DNA from: Dichetophora obliterata
Taxonomy: Eukaryota > Arthropoda > Insecta > Diptera > Sciomyzidae
DNA: 64,000 bases
Direction of reading: 5' to 3'
Assembly: GCA_963920525.1 (NCBI GenBank)
Contig: OY986438.1
Coordinates: 135,465,022 to 135,529,021 of the forward strand
Shown piece by piece: positions 23,262 to 34,960 of the stretch. The notes under the pieces were generated by a model, which made no database searches, was not told the origin of the DNA, and was given only the letters and a program-made list of their open reading frames with translations. Within the stretch, counting starts at the first letter, position 1; each line of letters opens with the position of its first letter. The position numbers and the translations under genes were made by a program.

Positions 23262-24453
23262 CAGTCTCTGATATTTTTTATCTAAAATTAAGTCATATCT
23301 TATATTGCTTAACTTTTTTCCACTCTAAGATATGTACATCAAAAACAGAATTTCAAGCACCATTTAATAGCATTATCCTTTCGCCAGCTGAAAGCATGAC
23401 GAATTTTGCTTGGAAATATCTGCCATCCATGAATATTTGTCAGCTTATCGCATCCGCTGCTTATCGCTAGCAAGATGCTGTTCATTAGCACTAAAAACTT
23501 GTTCGTCTCTTAGCTTAAAGTTTGCTCATTAATGCCAAATCGATTCTAAGATAAAATAGAAGCATCACCGAGCAACCCGTATGACACGTCCAGCAATCTT
23601 TTAAGACACACACACACACACTCACTCCATACCAACACTTAAAAAAAAACACATACACACACACTAGATTTTGTTCACAACTTAAACGAAACTTTAATTT
23701 AACAACAACTCCCTCTTCCACAAGCTATGCGCAAGCAACAACAACAACTACAATATGCAGATTTATCAGATTAAACTGCATAAAATAAACATGAATTCTC
23801 GATAAACACCCAAAAAGTGACCATCAACATGCAAGGACTGCAAAAACAGTAAAAATAAAGTATTGGTAACTAGTATTGAATAAATACAGTTTACAAACTC
23901 AACCAAAAATCTTGTTAATTTTAATTGATGCTCACAGCGAAACTAAACTAAATGGAGGAGAGCTTCAGTACAACAACAACAACATAGACAAGTTGCTGTA
24001 TATTGTAACGAAGCTGGCGGAGTCTGCCTGATCTCGTCAGTCAATCTTCGATGCCTTCATACTCATTTTCCACATCGTTATTGGTATAGTTGCAGTTCTT
24101 GTTGTTGTTGTTGTTCTGGTTGTTGTTATTATTATTGGTGCTGTTGTTGCTTTTGTCACATATGGCCAATATCTTTGATAGCGAATTAATTATCATAAAT
24201 TAAGTCAATTTCTGTCGCATGAGCACCTCGCACTAGCCTGATGCTGCTTTTGCTTGTTCGATGATGCTGCTACTTGTTGCTCGATATAATGTTGGATGCA
24301 TAGCTTTATGTTGCATGCGAAAAATTTTATTTATGGTAAATAATTGTAATTTTAATATAGAATTTTTGATATACGAATATTAAAGCATCACTGCGAAGCT
24401 GATAGAATATATTGGAATGGAATGGAATGATGTATGGCTAAATGAATAGGTAC
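23262..24453. other. noncoding with CA and GTT microsatellites
   Basis: ACACAC runs occur at about 23606-23664 and GTT-rich repeats at about 24093-24147. CAA-rich words are scattered through 23700-23990. The antisense frame at 23515-23721 is composed largely of these repeats. No gene was recognised. Confidence 0.6.
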
Positions 24454-24936
24454 ACGGATAGAAAAATATACTCATATTCAGTAGGGATTAAGAAAATCGC
24501 GGCCACAGATAGCACTCAGCGAATATAAGTTTAAATCAAGTAAATTATTTTCTGAAGTACCAAAGATTCCAGTCAAAATCTACTTAAATCGAAAGGATAT
24601 TTGCCGAGCTCTCAAAATTCCCACTCCAGAAAATATCGCCTCAAATGAAGAAAATATTTTCTGCGATATTAAAATATATATTCCAGTTGAAATTTTCTTA
24701 ATTTCAAGCTTATATTTCCTGCAATATCAAAATTAATATTCCATTAAAAAATTACTTAAATCAAGCCGCAACATGCTTGGTATTCAGGATCAATTTTTCA
24801 GCTAAAATACAGCGTAATTTTGAAATGGCTGAGAAAGAAGCACAAGTCTTGATTAATTACATATACAAATTTAGCTAATAGATTTCTACGTGTATTATTA
24901 ACATTAAATTAAATTGAAATGAAAAATTACCATTAT

Positions 24937-25012
24937 CTGGAGACTTGAACCTCGGTCGCGTGAGTGTAAGCGCATGGGCTTATTCGTTCGACCCTCGCAG
25001 TTGTTAACTTTT
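24937..25012 (-). mobile_element. tRNA-like SINE head (first of two)
   Basis: On the minus strand the sequence has a good box B, GAGGTTCAAGTCTCC (around 24951-24941), preceded by a 60-base segment like the 5' half of a tRNA, followed by an A/T-rich body. It is not an intact tRNA because the acceptor stem is not closed. It is tentative as a SINE. Confidence 0.4.
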
Positions 25013-25189
25013 CATCGCTTAATTTGCTTCATTAGGAATAAACGTATGAGCACAGAGTGAGAAAATTAACGCGTTTGCTTTGATATTTTAAGAAATTAAT
25101 GCAAAAAATAGAACGAAATCTCTGAAAAGCACAAAAAACTAAAAAAACCAAAACAAAACTAAAAGCAATTAAGAAAAAAAAAAAATTAT

Positions 25190-25285
25190 GTCTCTGAAGG
25201 AATATGAACCCACTACTAGAGATTCCGAAAAAAAAATAAGAGAAAATACTAAAGCCTTAGCCAACCGAGTTATTCGCACTGTTAT
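25190..25285 (-). mobile_element. tRNA-like SINE head (second of two)
   Basis: On the minus strand, TCGGTTGGCTAAGGC (25268-25254) resembles box A and GGGTTCATATTCC (25211-25199) resembles box B, with spacing near that of a tRNA promoter. The body ends in T/A-rich sequence. Tentative. Confidence 0.4.
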
Positions 25286-25372
25286 GATGTTTTTGAAATA
25301 ATATACGTAACATTATTAAGAAAATAATTTCTCAAGATTAAGCATATAAGCAATGGAAATTTTTTTTGGTAA

Positions 25373-26081
25373 AGCATAGTACTCTGTTCAGTTTCATGTG
25401 AAATTCCACTCAAATCTCCATACAAAAAGTGACAGCTGCAAAACAAGCGTGTAAAATTTCACAACATGTTCGTCAGAGCAATACTCTGTTCCGCTGCGTG
25501 AAATTATCGCAACATGTTTCTGAGCAACATTTTTCACGACAATTTAATTGTACTGCCTATTTATTTTGAAGTGAAAAGAGAGATATCATATGAAATCTCC
25601 CACCTTATTCTCCGAGTCTCTCTGAGAAATGTTGCCATAGGAATTCCTCGCAACAAACTTTAAGTCAGAAATTTCACCTAACAAATAAATAGATGTTGCC
25701 AGCGAAATTTCATGCACACGAACAGAGTACTAGGCTTAAAGCCTTTACGTGAAATTTCGCTGGCAACATTTATTTATTTGTTGCGTGAAATTTCTGATTT
25801 AAAGTTTGTTGCGAGGAGTTCCTATGGCAACGTTTCTCAGAGAATAAGTTGGGAGATTTCATATGATATCTCTCTTTTCACTTCAAAATAAATAGGCAGT
25901 ACAATTAAATTGTCGTGAAAAAATGTTGCTCAGAAACATGTTGCGATAATTTCACGCAGCGGTACAGAGTACTGCTCTGACGAACATGTTGTGAAAATTT
26001 ACACTCTTTCTTCGCAGCTGTCATTTTTTGTATGGAGATTTGAGTTTAATTTCACATGAAACTGAACAGAGTACTATGCTT
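25373..26081. repeat. 709-bp near-perfect palindrome (long foldback)
   Basis: Left arm 25373-25735 and right arm 25745-26081 are reverse complements along about 345 bases. By eye I count about 20 substitutions plus a few short indels, roughly 94 percent identity. The ends are AAGCATAGTACTCTGTTCAG and the mirror. The word TACTCTGTTC also occurs inside each arm and near the centre, so the arms contain sub-repeats of their own end. Only about 15-20 bases separate the arms. A transcript would fold into a very long hairpin. No coding frame. Confidence 0.92.
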
Positions 26082-26219
26082 AACTGAGTGAATTAATTTC
26101 TTGTTGCAAGAAACTCTAATTTCTGATTTTTACTAAAGTTAAGTGAAATTCTACTTGTTGCTAGTAGAATTCAGTTGAGCTTTTTTTCTTCTTAATAAAA
26201 GTAAATTATTTCTATCCGT

Positions 26220-27244
26220 CTCTGTAATGCTCCATAGCTTATTCAAGATTGTTTTCGCGGATGTTTTTATTGGTACTACAAGAAAAAAAGTTTCTTCAGT
26301 CGAAAAATTTTCTTATTCACACAGATCATTTAAAATTGAATATTTAAATTTTTTATTTAGAATGTTCCAAACAAATTCTGTACAGTTCTGATTTAGGAAG
26401 AGCAAATTTTACAAGATTTAAAAACTATAAACACAAGTTCTGTCGGAAAAAAAAACTTTTTCTTCTCTCTTACTTTTTTTCTAGAACAATGCAAAACACT
26501 GTAAATGGAATTATTGAAAGTTTTTATATTTGATTGACGTCATTTTGTATGGGAGATAAGCGGAATTTTCAATCATAAACTGCATATCAAAAATCAGAGT
26601 TTATATGCAAAATTTCAAGTTGCTAAATAAATTTTTGTGGCATCTTAGGAGGTTTTAACGTTATCAAAAAGTGAATTTGTATAGGAGGTAGGCATGGCTC
26701 TCAAACGCTTCGACTAATATTTAAACTGGATTATTCCTTAGTTGCAATTGACTCGACAGGCAGAGAGATATACTCTTTTCTATACATGTCACGCCTCCTT
26801 ATGGGCGTTACAAACAATCAGAAAATTCATAATTATTTTTTTACACAGTTTGTGTTAAGGGGTCTTATTAACTTTATTATAAAATTTATCCTACTAATTG
26901 ATTGACCTCTACTGAATTGGCACAACTACCTTGTCGTGTTTTTTTTTTTTTGTTTAAAAGATCAAAGAACCAAGGCATGCGCCTTATACAAACATGGTTT
27001 GGTCTTTCATCTGAAAGGAAAGGAATAGATTTCATTAGACAAATTGATTGAACCATACGTGAATTATTGATAAGGCGGAACAACCGTCAAAGACAATTTG
27101 AATTGCTTTTAACCGAAGCTAGTGTTATGCCTTAACCTCGGCAAGCATTTCCAGCCCTTAGTTGTTCCTATCCTTTAATTTTATATTTTCCACAATTTTA
27201 GTTGTGGATATTTAGTTTTGCATAATTCTTAAATGTAGGAAAGA
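26220..27244. other. noncoding, no gene recognised
   Basis: AT-rich DNA. A small GC-containing patch (26790-26815, TCACGCCTCC) resembles widespread fly repeat words. Nothing supportable as a gene. Confidence 0.5.
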
Positions 27245-27335
27245 ACAAGGAAAGTGAAAAGAATCATGCCCGAACCCGGAACCTCTGGGTTGATGGTCTA
27301 GCGCACTCTCCACTAAACTACAAATGCCGACTAGA
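27245..27335 (-). mobile_element. tRNA-derived SINE head (different family)
   Basis: The minus strand reads TAGTTTAGTGGAGAGTGCGC (box A region) and GGTTCCGGGTTCGGGCATG (box B region) with tRNA-like spacing, then a body toward 27120. It differs from the 15-kb/56-kb SINE family. No CCA-proximal stem is closed, so it is not called as a tRNA gene. Confidence 0.55.
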
Positions 27336-27339
27336 CCTA

Positions 27340-27781
27340 GGTGTAGAGACTTAAGTTGCAATGACACAACAGGCAATGATGACGAGGCTCTTGGTTCCTG
27401 GTAGGAACACCTAGGTCATACAGGCTGTTGTGGAGCAATGAACAAAAAAATATCCCTAATCCTGAATTCCGGAGTCAAGAAATTATGCCCACGACTTCTA
27501 AGTTTGCAGCCATGGGTAATTTACGCTGTATTCTAGCGTATCCCTTCTCTTACCTGGCCGAATCAGAGAGAAATTCTGGCCGAACCATGGTATTAGGGCT
27601 CGCCATGGCTGACCATGCTTTCCCATTAATACCTCATAGCCTCCTACGCTGCTCCGGTGGCAGAGGGGAGTAAGAAACATAATTTACACACCAAAAAACC
27701 TACCTACAGTGCTAGGGTATAGCACAGAAGATGAATTGATTGCCTTCGGTCAGGAGGCATCACCAGTGATGAGGCACTACC
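27340..27781. other. GC-richer noncoding patch, unidentified
   Basis: Base composition is less AT-rich than neighbours, and both strands have overlapping 60-81 codon frames without known motifs. It could be part of an unrecognised repeat next to the LINE. I could not assign it. Confidence 0.4.
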
Positions 27782-28477
27782 AATATTATGTCTCCATTCC
27801 AATCAGGTTTTCGTGCAGGTTACAGTTGCTCTACTGCAATGCTTAAATTATTGGATGATATAAGGTCCCCTTATGATGATGGTCAACTATCTCTGTTGTG
27901 TTTGCTTGATTTCTCTAAATCGTTTGACACTGTAAGTCATGAAGTCTTATGTAAAAAATTGAAATATCTCTTTGGGTTCTGCGACAAGGCTACTCGTCTT
28001 CTAAGTAGTTATTTGACAGAAAACAAAAGGTAAAGGTTATCACTAATTTTTCTAATTAAAGAGCTGTTTGCTGTGGTGTGCCCCAGGGATCGGTACTTGG
28101 TCCTCTGCTTTTCTTTATATTTGTAAATGACATTTTTCGCTGCTATACCTATTCATCAATGCACGCTTATGCTGATGACGTTCAGATTTATTTGTCTGGC
28201 AAAACAAACCTTATGGAAGATCTAGTTTGCAAACAAAGTGAAGATTTTCAGAGTATAAGCCTTTGGGCTATGAATAATAATCTTCATCTTAATTTCTAAA
28301 AGTCCAATGTATTGCCTATCTCTAAAGTCAAAAAGAACCCTCGCTCAATTCCAGATTTATTAATAGATGATAAGATAATAAAAATTGCTAATAGTGTTTT
28401 TAGTCGTGGTTTTAATGTTAATGCTTCCCTCACATGCACAGATCACATGAACAGTGCAGTTCAAAAAATAAATTATA

Positions 28478-29734
28478 CAGGGTCCGCCAAATAACTTTTT
28501 TTTTGAAAATTCTATAAAAAAAAACTACTGAATATTTTCTCAAATTTCTTTTTTTATTTGAAAGTACAATACTTCCGGTTAATAATGAAAAATAATTTAA
28601 AAATAAGATCGGTCCAATTTTTAAGCACATTATCGATTGTGTGCAGCTATATTTCACCTATGGCTTCACGAATATTGTCCTTTAAAGCGTCAATTGTCTC
28701 TTGCTTGTCGGCGTAACACTTATCTTTGAGAGCACCCCACAAATAATAGTCAACGGTGTCAAATCGCAGCTCGGAGGTGGCCAAACGACATCAGCTCTGC
28801 GGCTGATAATGAAACCTTCAAAAACAGGGCGCAAAACATCGAGTGTAGCTTCGGCTGTGTGGCACGTAGATCCGTCCTGTTGAAATTAAATGTTGCCAAT
28901 ATCCTCTTCTTCAATTTTTGTGAACAAAATTTCGTTCAACATGGCCCGATAACGATCGCCATTGACTGTAACGGCCACTCCTTGCTCATTTTCGAAGAAA
29001 AATGGCCCAATTATGCCTCTGAACCAAAATCCGCACCAAACAGTGACTCGTTTTGGGTGCAGCGGCTTTTCAATGTATGCGTGCGGGTTTTCTGTGCCCC
29101 AAATGCGACAATTTTGCACAAAAATAAGCTTCATCTGAAAAGATGATTTTTTTGGCAAAATCGGCATATTCTGTAAGTCGATCGCAGGCCCATTTAGCGA
29201 AGCGAAAACGCATTGGGTGGTCAGTTGGCTTCAACTCCTGAACCAATTGGACTTTGAATGGCGTCATACCAAGGTCTTTATGCAAAATTCGTCTCAATGA
29301 TGTCTCCGAAATGTTCAATTGTTGAGAATGACGGTGAATTGATGTTGATGACGCTTCAAGTACACTTTCTGCCACAGCAGCAATATTCTCGGGTGTACGC
29401 ACTGCTTTTGGCTTTTCACGCTTTGGTTTATCGATGAGGATACCAGTTTCTTTCACTTTTTCACAAGATAACGAACATACGGAGCTGAGGGTGCTTCTCT
29501 TTTTCCAAAATCCGTACGCAATTTTCGGACACAATTTAATCATGGTAATCTGCAACATTACCATGATTTTCAAAGTAATGTCGCAATATTTCCCAGCGTT
29601 GTTCAAGCGTATGCATAACCATATTCGTTCAGCGGAAAGATAAAACTAATTATCTGTTAAATCAGACATGAGCTAAGTGTTACCATTCACGAAATAAACA
29701 CTAGTTGAAAAAAAACGTTAGATTGCGGACCCTG
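28478..29734 (-). mobile_element. mariner (DD41D) copy 3, nested in LINE copy 1
   Basis: The ends CAGGGTCCGC (left) and GCGGACCCTG (right) are inverted, with TA at 28476-28477 and 29735-29736. The left TIR continues CAAATAAC; the right diverges after 10 bases. Length 1257 bp. The related LINE copy at 47.2 kb shows the undisturbed sequence with a single TA at the matching place. Confidence 0.95.
28605..29622 (-). pseudogene. mariner transposase of copy 3, several lesions
   Basis: The start ATG at 29622 gives MVMHTLEQRWEILRHYFENH, an N-terminal mariner sequence. A stop follows about 30 codons in, then frameshifts near 29500 and 29120. The middle part (29475-29130) reads KETGILIDKPKREKPKAVRT and RRILHKDLGMTPFKVQLVQE. 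The catalytic part has SDEAYF (first Asp), a Trp-to-stop change at the start of the FQQDG motif (second Asp), and a one-base deletion at LTPLDYY (third Asp). About 40 bases near the C-terminus are missing compared with copy 5. Sequence is otherwise very close to copy 5, so both belong to one subfamily. Confidence 0.9.
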
Positions 29735-31768
29735 TACTTTGCGAAATCTAAGAATGTCGGTTGACTACACTCCCACTGATATAAGACAAAAACTTGTAAT
29801 TCGGCTAATTGTTCCCATCATATCTTATTCTGAACTTGTGTATAGTAAGTTAGATTCATGGTACAAACTTAAATTAAAAATCGCCTTTAATCATGCTACA
29901 CGTTATGTATATGGATTACGTAGATTCGATCACATAGCTGAATTAAAAAATTGTTTACTTGAGTGCGACATAATAACTTACTCTAATATCAAAAAAAGCA
30001 TATTTTTATATAAACTTATACACTCCAAAACTACCCTCCTAAAAAAAGTCATATCTCTATTTGAGTAGTTTTGAGATATTTAGCTTTTACGTTTTTAACA
30101 TTCTAAGAAACACACTAGATGTGACCACTTTACTTAAGTTTTTCAGTCATTTGGAGTTTAAAATGGGTAGTCTTAGCTTAACACAAAAATCAGAAACTAT
30201 TCAGGGTTCCGAATCTGCCCTTTTCTACATTTTGGAATTTTGGCGTTTATGATTTTCTTTCTGACAGCAGCAAATCCTCATTACTAATTTGAAAAACTAC
30301 AATTTAGTAGATCACAAAGAAGCCAAGTGCTAATTTTGCCAACTTTGAACAATCTTAACTCCACAAGACTTTTTTTATTAACGTCGATTTATTAAAATCG
30401 ACTCAGTTGAAAACGCTTTTCAAATATTCAATAATATTTTTCATCGCCTTATTCCTAATAAAAGGTCAGTTTTCTTCCATCTCTTTCTTATGCTCTATCT
30501 AACCATCTCTCTTTTCATCCTATTTTTTACATTCTTTTTTTCTTTCTCTTTTGCTTAATAATTAATTCCATCAAATTTGGTTATCATATATTTTTTTTTA
30601 TTTGTTTATTTTCTTTTGTACTTTGAAAGAACTAAGTTCTTAGTGTACTAATACAATAATGGCATGCATTATTTTTTATTTATTGATTAGAATGTGGAGC
30701 AAGGTACGGTTTATGAGCGCAATATGTAGAATAGACAGGGATGAAAGGTTGCGATTGACGAGCATCTTAATTACCACTCCTCTCAGCCTACTGCTGGGAT
30801 GCGAAAAATTATTCTGGGCAGAAATATACACAATCAATCGACAGAATACATCAAAGAATCGTCAAGACTCGGCAGCATTATATCCAAAGAAAACACCAGT
30901 CCCTCTTTCATTAGGAAAACAAATGGTACGTGGATAGAATTTACCAAACAATCACTAAAAAACCTACTTAATACGAACTTTTCCAGCTGCAGGAAAATCC
31001 ACAATGAGACCTTAGAGTCACCAAAACCCACTGCTACGGATCCTACTGGCCCATTTTTCTCAATGGACAGGATAATTTGGGCCATAACCAGCTTCTCTCC
31101 ATACTAACCTGCAGGCTCCGATGACAGTCTACTAATAATGTATCAACAAGATGTAAACAAGATGTAATTTCGCCTATCTTACTCTCTATTTTAAAAAATT
31201 ACCTCCGCCTTAACTATACTCCTAGGAGCGAAAGAAGAGTAAAGGTAATATGTATAACCAAATCTGGGAGGAAAGGTCATGAATCAGCTAAGGATTTCAG
31301 ACCAATAAGCTTCACATTATTCGTACTGAAAACCCTAGAACGTATTCTTGACATTCATCTAAGGAACATTCTAGATGTCACCGGCATATTAAACGCCCAG
31401 CAGGTATACCTCAAAGACAGGTCTACAGATATCGCAGAATCCACATCGCATATCCACAGAATGGACATTGAGGGAGCTTTTAACAGTCTGCACTTTAAGG
31501 CCATTCCTGATGATCTGACCAAAGTTGGTGTGCAATCGCCAGTGAGAAAATGGATAGTCTCAATGCTCAGTAATAGAAAAATCCAGGCGGAATTGGGTAA
31601 TAGCCAACTAGGGAGGTCAATATTGAATTTTGGAATCCCGGACGATTAAAGCCCCTTCAAATCCCGCGATTTTCTTTACGGGATCCCGGGATTTTTAAAT
31701 TTCTATTACAAATATTCATGTAAATGCAAACCTTTCATTTTAAGTTGATATGAATATAGAATTAGAAA

Positions 31769-32072
31769 AAACTTTAATTGAGGCTAAATCACTGGAGCAA
31801 AGACTTTGCAAAGTTTTAGAAGAATTTGCAACATCGGGAAGTCAGTTATGTATTTCAGAATTATCAGATATTCTGACTCAAGATATAATTTTTTTTTTGT
31901 GGTCAAGGCAATCGTGATTGAATATTACAAATCGCTTACAATTATCGCACAACTATTTTTCCAACTAGAATAGAATTAGAACGGTGCTTCTCATCAGCGC
32001 ATTATATTTGTTACAATATCCGAACAAAGCTCTCTAATGAAAAATAAAACGCGTTTATCAGATTAATGTATT
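31769..32072 (+). pseudogene. hAT transposase remnants, copy A
   Basis: Two pieces survive: an internal piece with LEQRLCKVLEEFATSGSQLC (about 31792-31850) and the C-terminal dimerisation part LERCFSSAHYICYNIRTKLS then NEK, a stop, and NAFIRLMY (about 31975-32066). The central catalytic core is absent, and copy B has the same deletion, so the family spread in this internally deleted form. Confidence 0.78.
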
Positions 32073-32346
32073 AATTTAAAAATAATTAAAATAAAAAAGT
32101 TAATTTTTAAAAGGCTTTCCCAACCTTGATTTGCCTTAAACACAAAAAACATGAAGACATGAAATATGAAGGTGTCTCAAAACAAATAAATAGCATTTAT
32201 ATAATTAAACTGGAACTTAAACTGTTCTGTATTTTATTTTTTTATATATTTTTGTTCCTTAAATTACTATTTAATAAATTAATTAATTAATTAATACCTT
32301 GCTAGTCCTTAATATTACTTAAGTTTTTTGTGTTTATTAACCATAA

Positions 32347-32598
32347 GGGTATTCAGAATTGTGTGGTAGCGTGGTATTGTGGTTTTTGCCATAATTGAAA
32401 ACCACAATTATCAGCACCCTTTGAAATAGAATTTGCGTTTGGGAATCTCTCACTATAGCTTTTTGTTACTATGCAAATAAATTGGTTTGTAGAGGTTTCA
32501 TGTAAAACAACAAAAAATTTAAAAAACACTTGGTAAAGTGTGGTATCAATACCACGGGGTTCTTCAACTGCACTGAAAACAACGCCATTGTGAATACC
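32347..32598. mobile_element. small MITE in hAT remnant A (GGTATTCA ends)
   Basis: GGTATTCAGAATTG on the left is inverted at CATTGTGAATACC on the right, with TTAA-like bases nearby. The same element sits at the matching place in hAT remnant B (58326-58679). Confidence 0.65.
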
Positions 32599-33480
32599 GT
32601 TAAAGTGTTGTGTTTTGGTTTGTTTTTGTTGCTTTATAAATGAATTAATTTACATATTCTAGTTTCAAGTAATAAATTATTAACAATTGTATTAAAAACG
32701 TTTTGGATTATTTGCTTCTTAAAGTTTTCAATCCCTAACTAACCCCGGGATAATGGGTTGGAAGAGTAATCCGGAGGGATAAGGGATATCGTCCCTGTTC
32801 TGGCTCTTCGCCATGAACGAAGTTCTTAGCACCTTAAATTGAAACTAGGTCAAAGTGGTGGCTTATGCGGATAATGTAGTTGTAATGGTATCAGGACAGT
32901 TCCCTCCTACGCTCAGTGAGCTAAAAGAGGAAGCTTTGGGAAAACTCGGTCTCAGTGCTGTTTGTCAGGTGCAGCCTAGGAGTTGTCCCTAGCAAGATGG
33001 AACTGATGCTATTCACCACTAAAACCAAAGTGTCACAATACGTCTTTCCAAAGCTAAACACCCTACCTCTTACACTATCCAGCAGCGAAAAATATCTGGG
33101 AGTCATTCCAGATTCTAAGCTTAGCTGGAAACCAACATCGAACAAAAGGTCAAAAAGGCCTGCAACACCTGCAAAAAAATCTTTGGCAAAAAATAGTGTC
33201 TACTTTCTATAAATCTACATATCGAGTTTATAGCGACCAATAGCGCAGTCAGACCCAGAGAGTCCTACAACTGGTGGAATAGGCCATATGGACACAACAA
33301 TATTCTAAATTCACTTCCTTTGTAACTTGCTCCTTATAACACGGACTATATGAAACCCCCAAAGTCGACATCACGATATCCTTTATATCACTGGATGGCT
33401 ATAAACTTACAGTGCGATACTGACGCAACTTACAGCAACAAAAGGTTATGTTAACAAAACTGGTAAGCTGGAGCTACTTG

Positions 33481-34814
33481 GACAGTATTTTTATTATGTA
33501 GCACCACCATTTAAACCAACCAACCATAGAATACAAATATCAGTTGTCATGTTAAAACAAATAATGCCACTTTTAAGAATACAGAATTTCAAATCTAATC
33601 AATTCATTACGCACAATGAAGTCCTGTATCCTTACTATTACCAAAAAAAAATTTTAACAGAACCCTGGCTACGTCTCTAATTAAATAAAGATAATTTTAA
33701 TTTTTAACAAAAGTGGTGGTTGTGGTTGTGGTTGTTTTTTGTGCTTTTAAGGCTAAGAAAACTGATTCTGAGAATACATTTTGCAGAATTTTTAAATTAA
33801 GCTAGGAGTTATTTAAAAAAAAAAACTAAACCATTCTCATAAATCATCGTAAATTCTAGAGTTTTAAAATCATAATCTAACTCAAAAATACAACCTTATT
33901 AAATAAAAACAAACACATTTTTGAAATATTGTAGTTGTTAAAGCTAAAATGTTCAGAACATTTTTTTTAATGACGGCCTTTAAACTACGATTTAATAAAT
34001 GCTTTTAAGCTTTAAGACTCTTCAAAAGTTCAATTTAATTTCATTAATTGTATCTGTCATTACTTTGATAGGTTTTTACCCGCTCACAAATGATGTAAAA
34101 TGCAGATGAGAAATTCAATTAGAAGCTAAATGTTTGCTGTGCCATGTATTGTAATTCCCGCAGTAACAGCACAAAACATGCAAACAATCGAACTAATCAC
34201 AAAGTGCCACAAAAAACAAAAAACAAAATTGCATACATTTAAACTGAATTTCACACATCCATCAAATCATATGAGTAACAAGCAGCTAATGCAATTCGTC
34301 CAAATGATCAGTGTATCTGCCAGTCAAAGCCAGCTCCAAACTGCCAATACCTAAGCTAACGTACTCACGCATGCACACTACAAAAACAATTGGACAAATA
34401 GATGTGAGCGAATAGATACAGACAGCCGCACGAAGAGAGCTGCAGATGCATAAAGCAGATAAGCAGAAACCTCTAAAAAATCCGATTAAATCGTTTGCTG
34501 CAACGCAAACAACAAAAGCAGCAACAGCAGGAACAGCATCACCAATATTCACAACAAAAACTGTACAACAATTCAAACTGTATACATACATCAACATTCC
34601 AACAGCATGCGAACGCTCAACAATGGCTGCCAGCAACTGGTCTGCAACAACATTTGCTCCAAAATCAAGCAGCCCACCAGCTGAATTTCGTATGTCGCAC
34701 AGTGTAGCGAGGTCTATGGGATGGGGGACAAAAATAGAAGGAATCATCGTAGGTACATGAAATTTACCATGTGTAATTATTGCGTAAATATTTAACGCCA
34801 CACAAACCTTAATT
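33481..34814. other. noncoding, CAA-rich stretch without a supported gene
   Basis: 33713-33740 is a GGTTGT repeat. 34490-34680 is rich in CAACAR and CAGCA words, opening overlapping frames on both strands, including a 171-codon antisense frame. These have the look of repeat-driven frames. No homology or splice structure could be supported. Confidence 0.5.
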
Positions 34815-34960
34815 AATGTCGGTCACGCCCATCGCCCATCGCCCACCGCCCAAGAAAAATTAGCAATAATAGTGCAATATCTCGAGTTGTAGAAAGTGTA
34901 AGAAACTAAATAAACTAATTTTTTACTTACTAGATTTACGTAATTACAATATAATTCCTA
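34815..34960. repeat. dispersed copy of the ATCTCGAGTTGTA repeat
   Basis: CGCCCATCGCCCATCGCCCA, then ATCTCGAGTTGTAGAAAGTG, and TAATTTTTTACTTACTAGAT match the tandem units at 38330-38594 in order. Noncoding repeat. Confidence 0.65.

Larger units (their letters stand above)
24454..26219. mobile_element. possible composite element bounded by ACGGATAGAAA ends
   Basis: ACGGATAGAAA at 24454 is mirrored by TTTCTATCCGT ending at 26219. Inside lie three diverged ATTCCA...CTTAA units (24567-24770), two tRNA-like SINE heads and a 709-bp palindrome. The ends are short, so the boundaries and unity of this block are tentative. Confidence 0.35.
27782..30068 (+). pseudogene. LINE reverse transcriptase fragment
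   Basis: NIMSPFQSGFRAGYSCSTAM opens the RT (fingers/palm), then LLDFSKSFDTVSHEVL (motif A with its Asp), a break near 28030, CGVPQGSVLGPLLFFIFVND (motif B), and AYADDVQIYLS, the YADD catalytic box. A stop at 28297 and a frame continuing to TCTDHMNSAVQKINY precede the mariner. After it, LRNLRMSVDYTPTDIRQKLV to FLYKLIHSK gives the thumb and C-terminus, ending early at 30068. Stops and frame breaks mean it is dead. RT motif order fits the CR1/Jockey group; the exact clade is not certain. Confidence 0.82.
27782..30658 (+). mobile_element. LINE (CR1/Jockey-group-like) copy 1, split by a mariner
   Basis: 5'-truncated in the reverse transcriptase. The coding part is interrupted by mariner copy 3 (28478-29734) and resumes at 29739. 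The 3' end shares AGAACTAAGTTCTTAGTGTA, followed by CTAAT, with LINE copy 2 (47178-48066), which ends in an AAT-repeat tail. Here the tail is only ACAATAAT, near 30658. Confidence 0.85.
31646..32767 (+). mobile_element. hAT remnant A (CCCGGGAT ends), nested in LOA-like LINE
   Basis: The left end region CCCGCGATTTTCTTTACGGG, followed by ATCCCGGGATTTTT, and the right region CAATCCCTAACTAACCCCGG match the family copy at 57155-58850 along most of their length. The host LINE resumes after it; ATCCCGGA on the left and AATCCGGA on the right may be a mutated 8-bp duplication. The termini are only partly resolved. Confidence 0.7.
30799..33212 (+). pseudogene. LOA-like LINE ORF2, fragmented
   Basis: Readable blocks: NGTWIEFTKQSLKNLLNTNF (pre-RT), SAKDFRPIS with LKTLERILDIHLRNIL (RT start), MDIEGAFNSLHFKAI (motif A), then after the hAT, VVAYADNVVVMVSG (catalytic box with the second Asp changed to Asn) and MELMLFTTKTKV with LSSSEKYLGVIPDSKLSW. 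Stops and frameshifts occur in every block. The YADD-to-YADN change alone would abolish polymerase activity. Confidence 0.8.
30790..33480 (+). mobile_element. LOA-like LINE copy 1, split by a hAT remnant
   Basis: Coding blocks line up in order with the better-preserved copy at 42484-44650: pre-RT region, RT motifs, then RT end, with a 1.1-kb hAT remnant between RT motif A and the YADD-box region. Ends are eroded and approximate. Confidence 0.72.

Noticed and set aside
23606..23664. CRISPR-like or regulatory repeat
   Set aside because: Simple CA microsatellite; CRISPR arrays are not expected in a fly genome.
34286..34801. 171-codon antisense frame, plus overlapping frames at 34446 and 34495
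   Set aside because: All lie over a CAACAR/CAGCA-rich stretch that opens frames on both strands; no motif, no splice signals.
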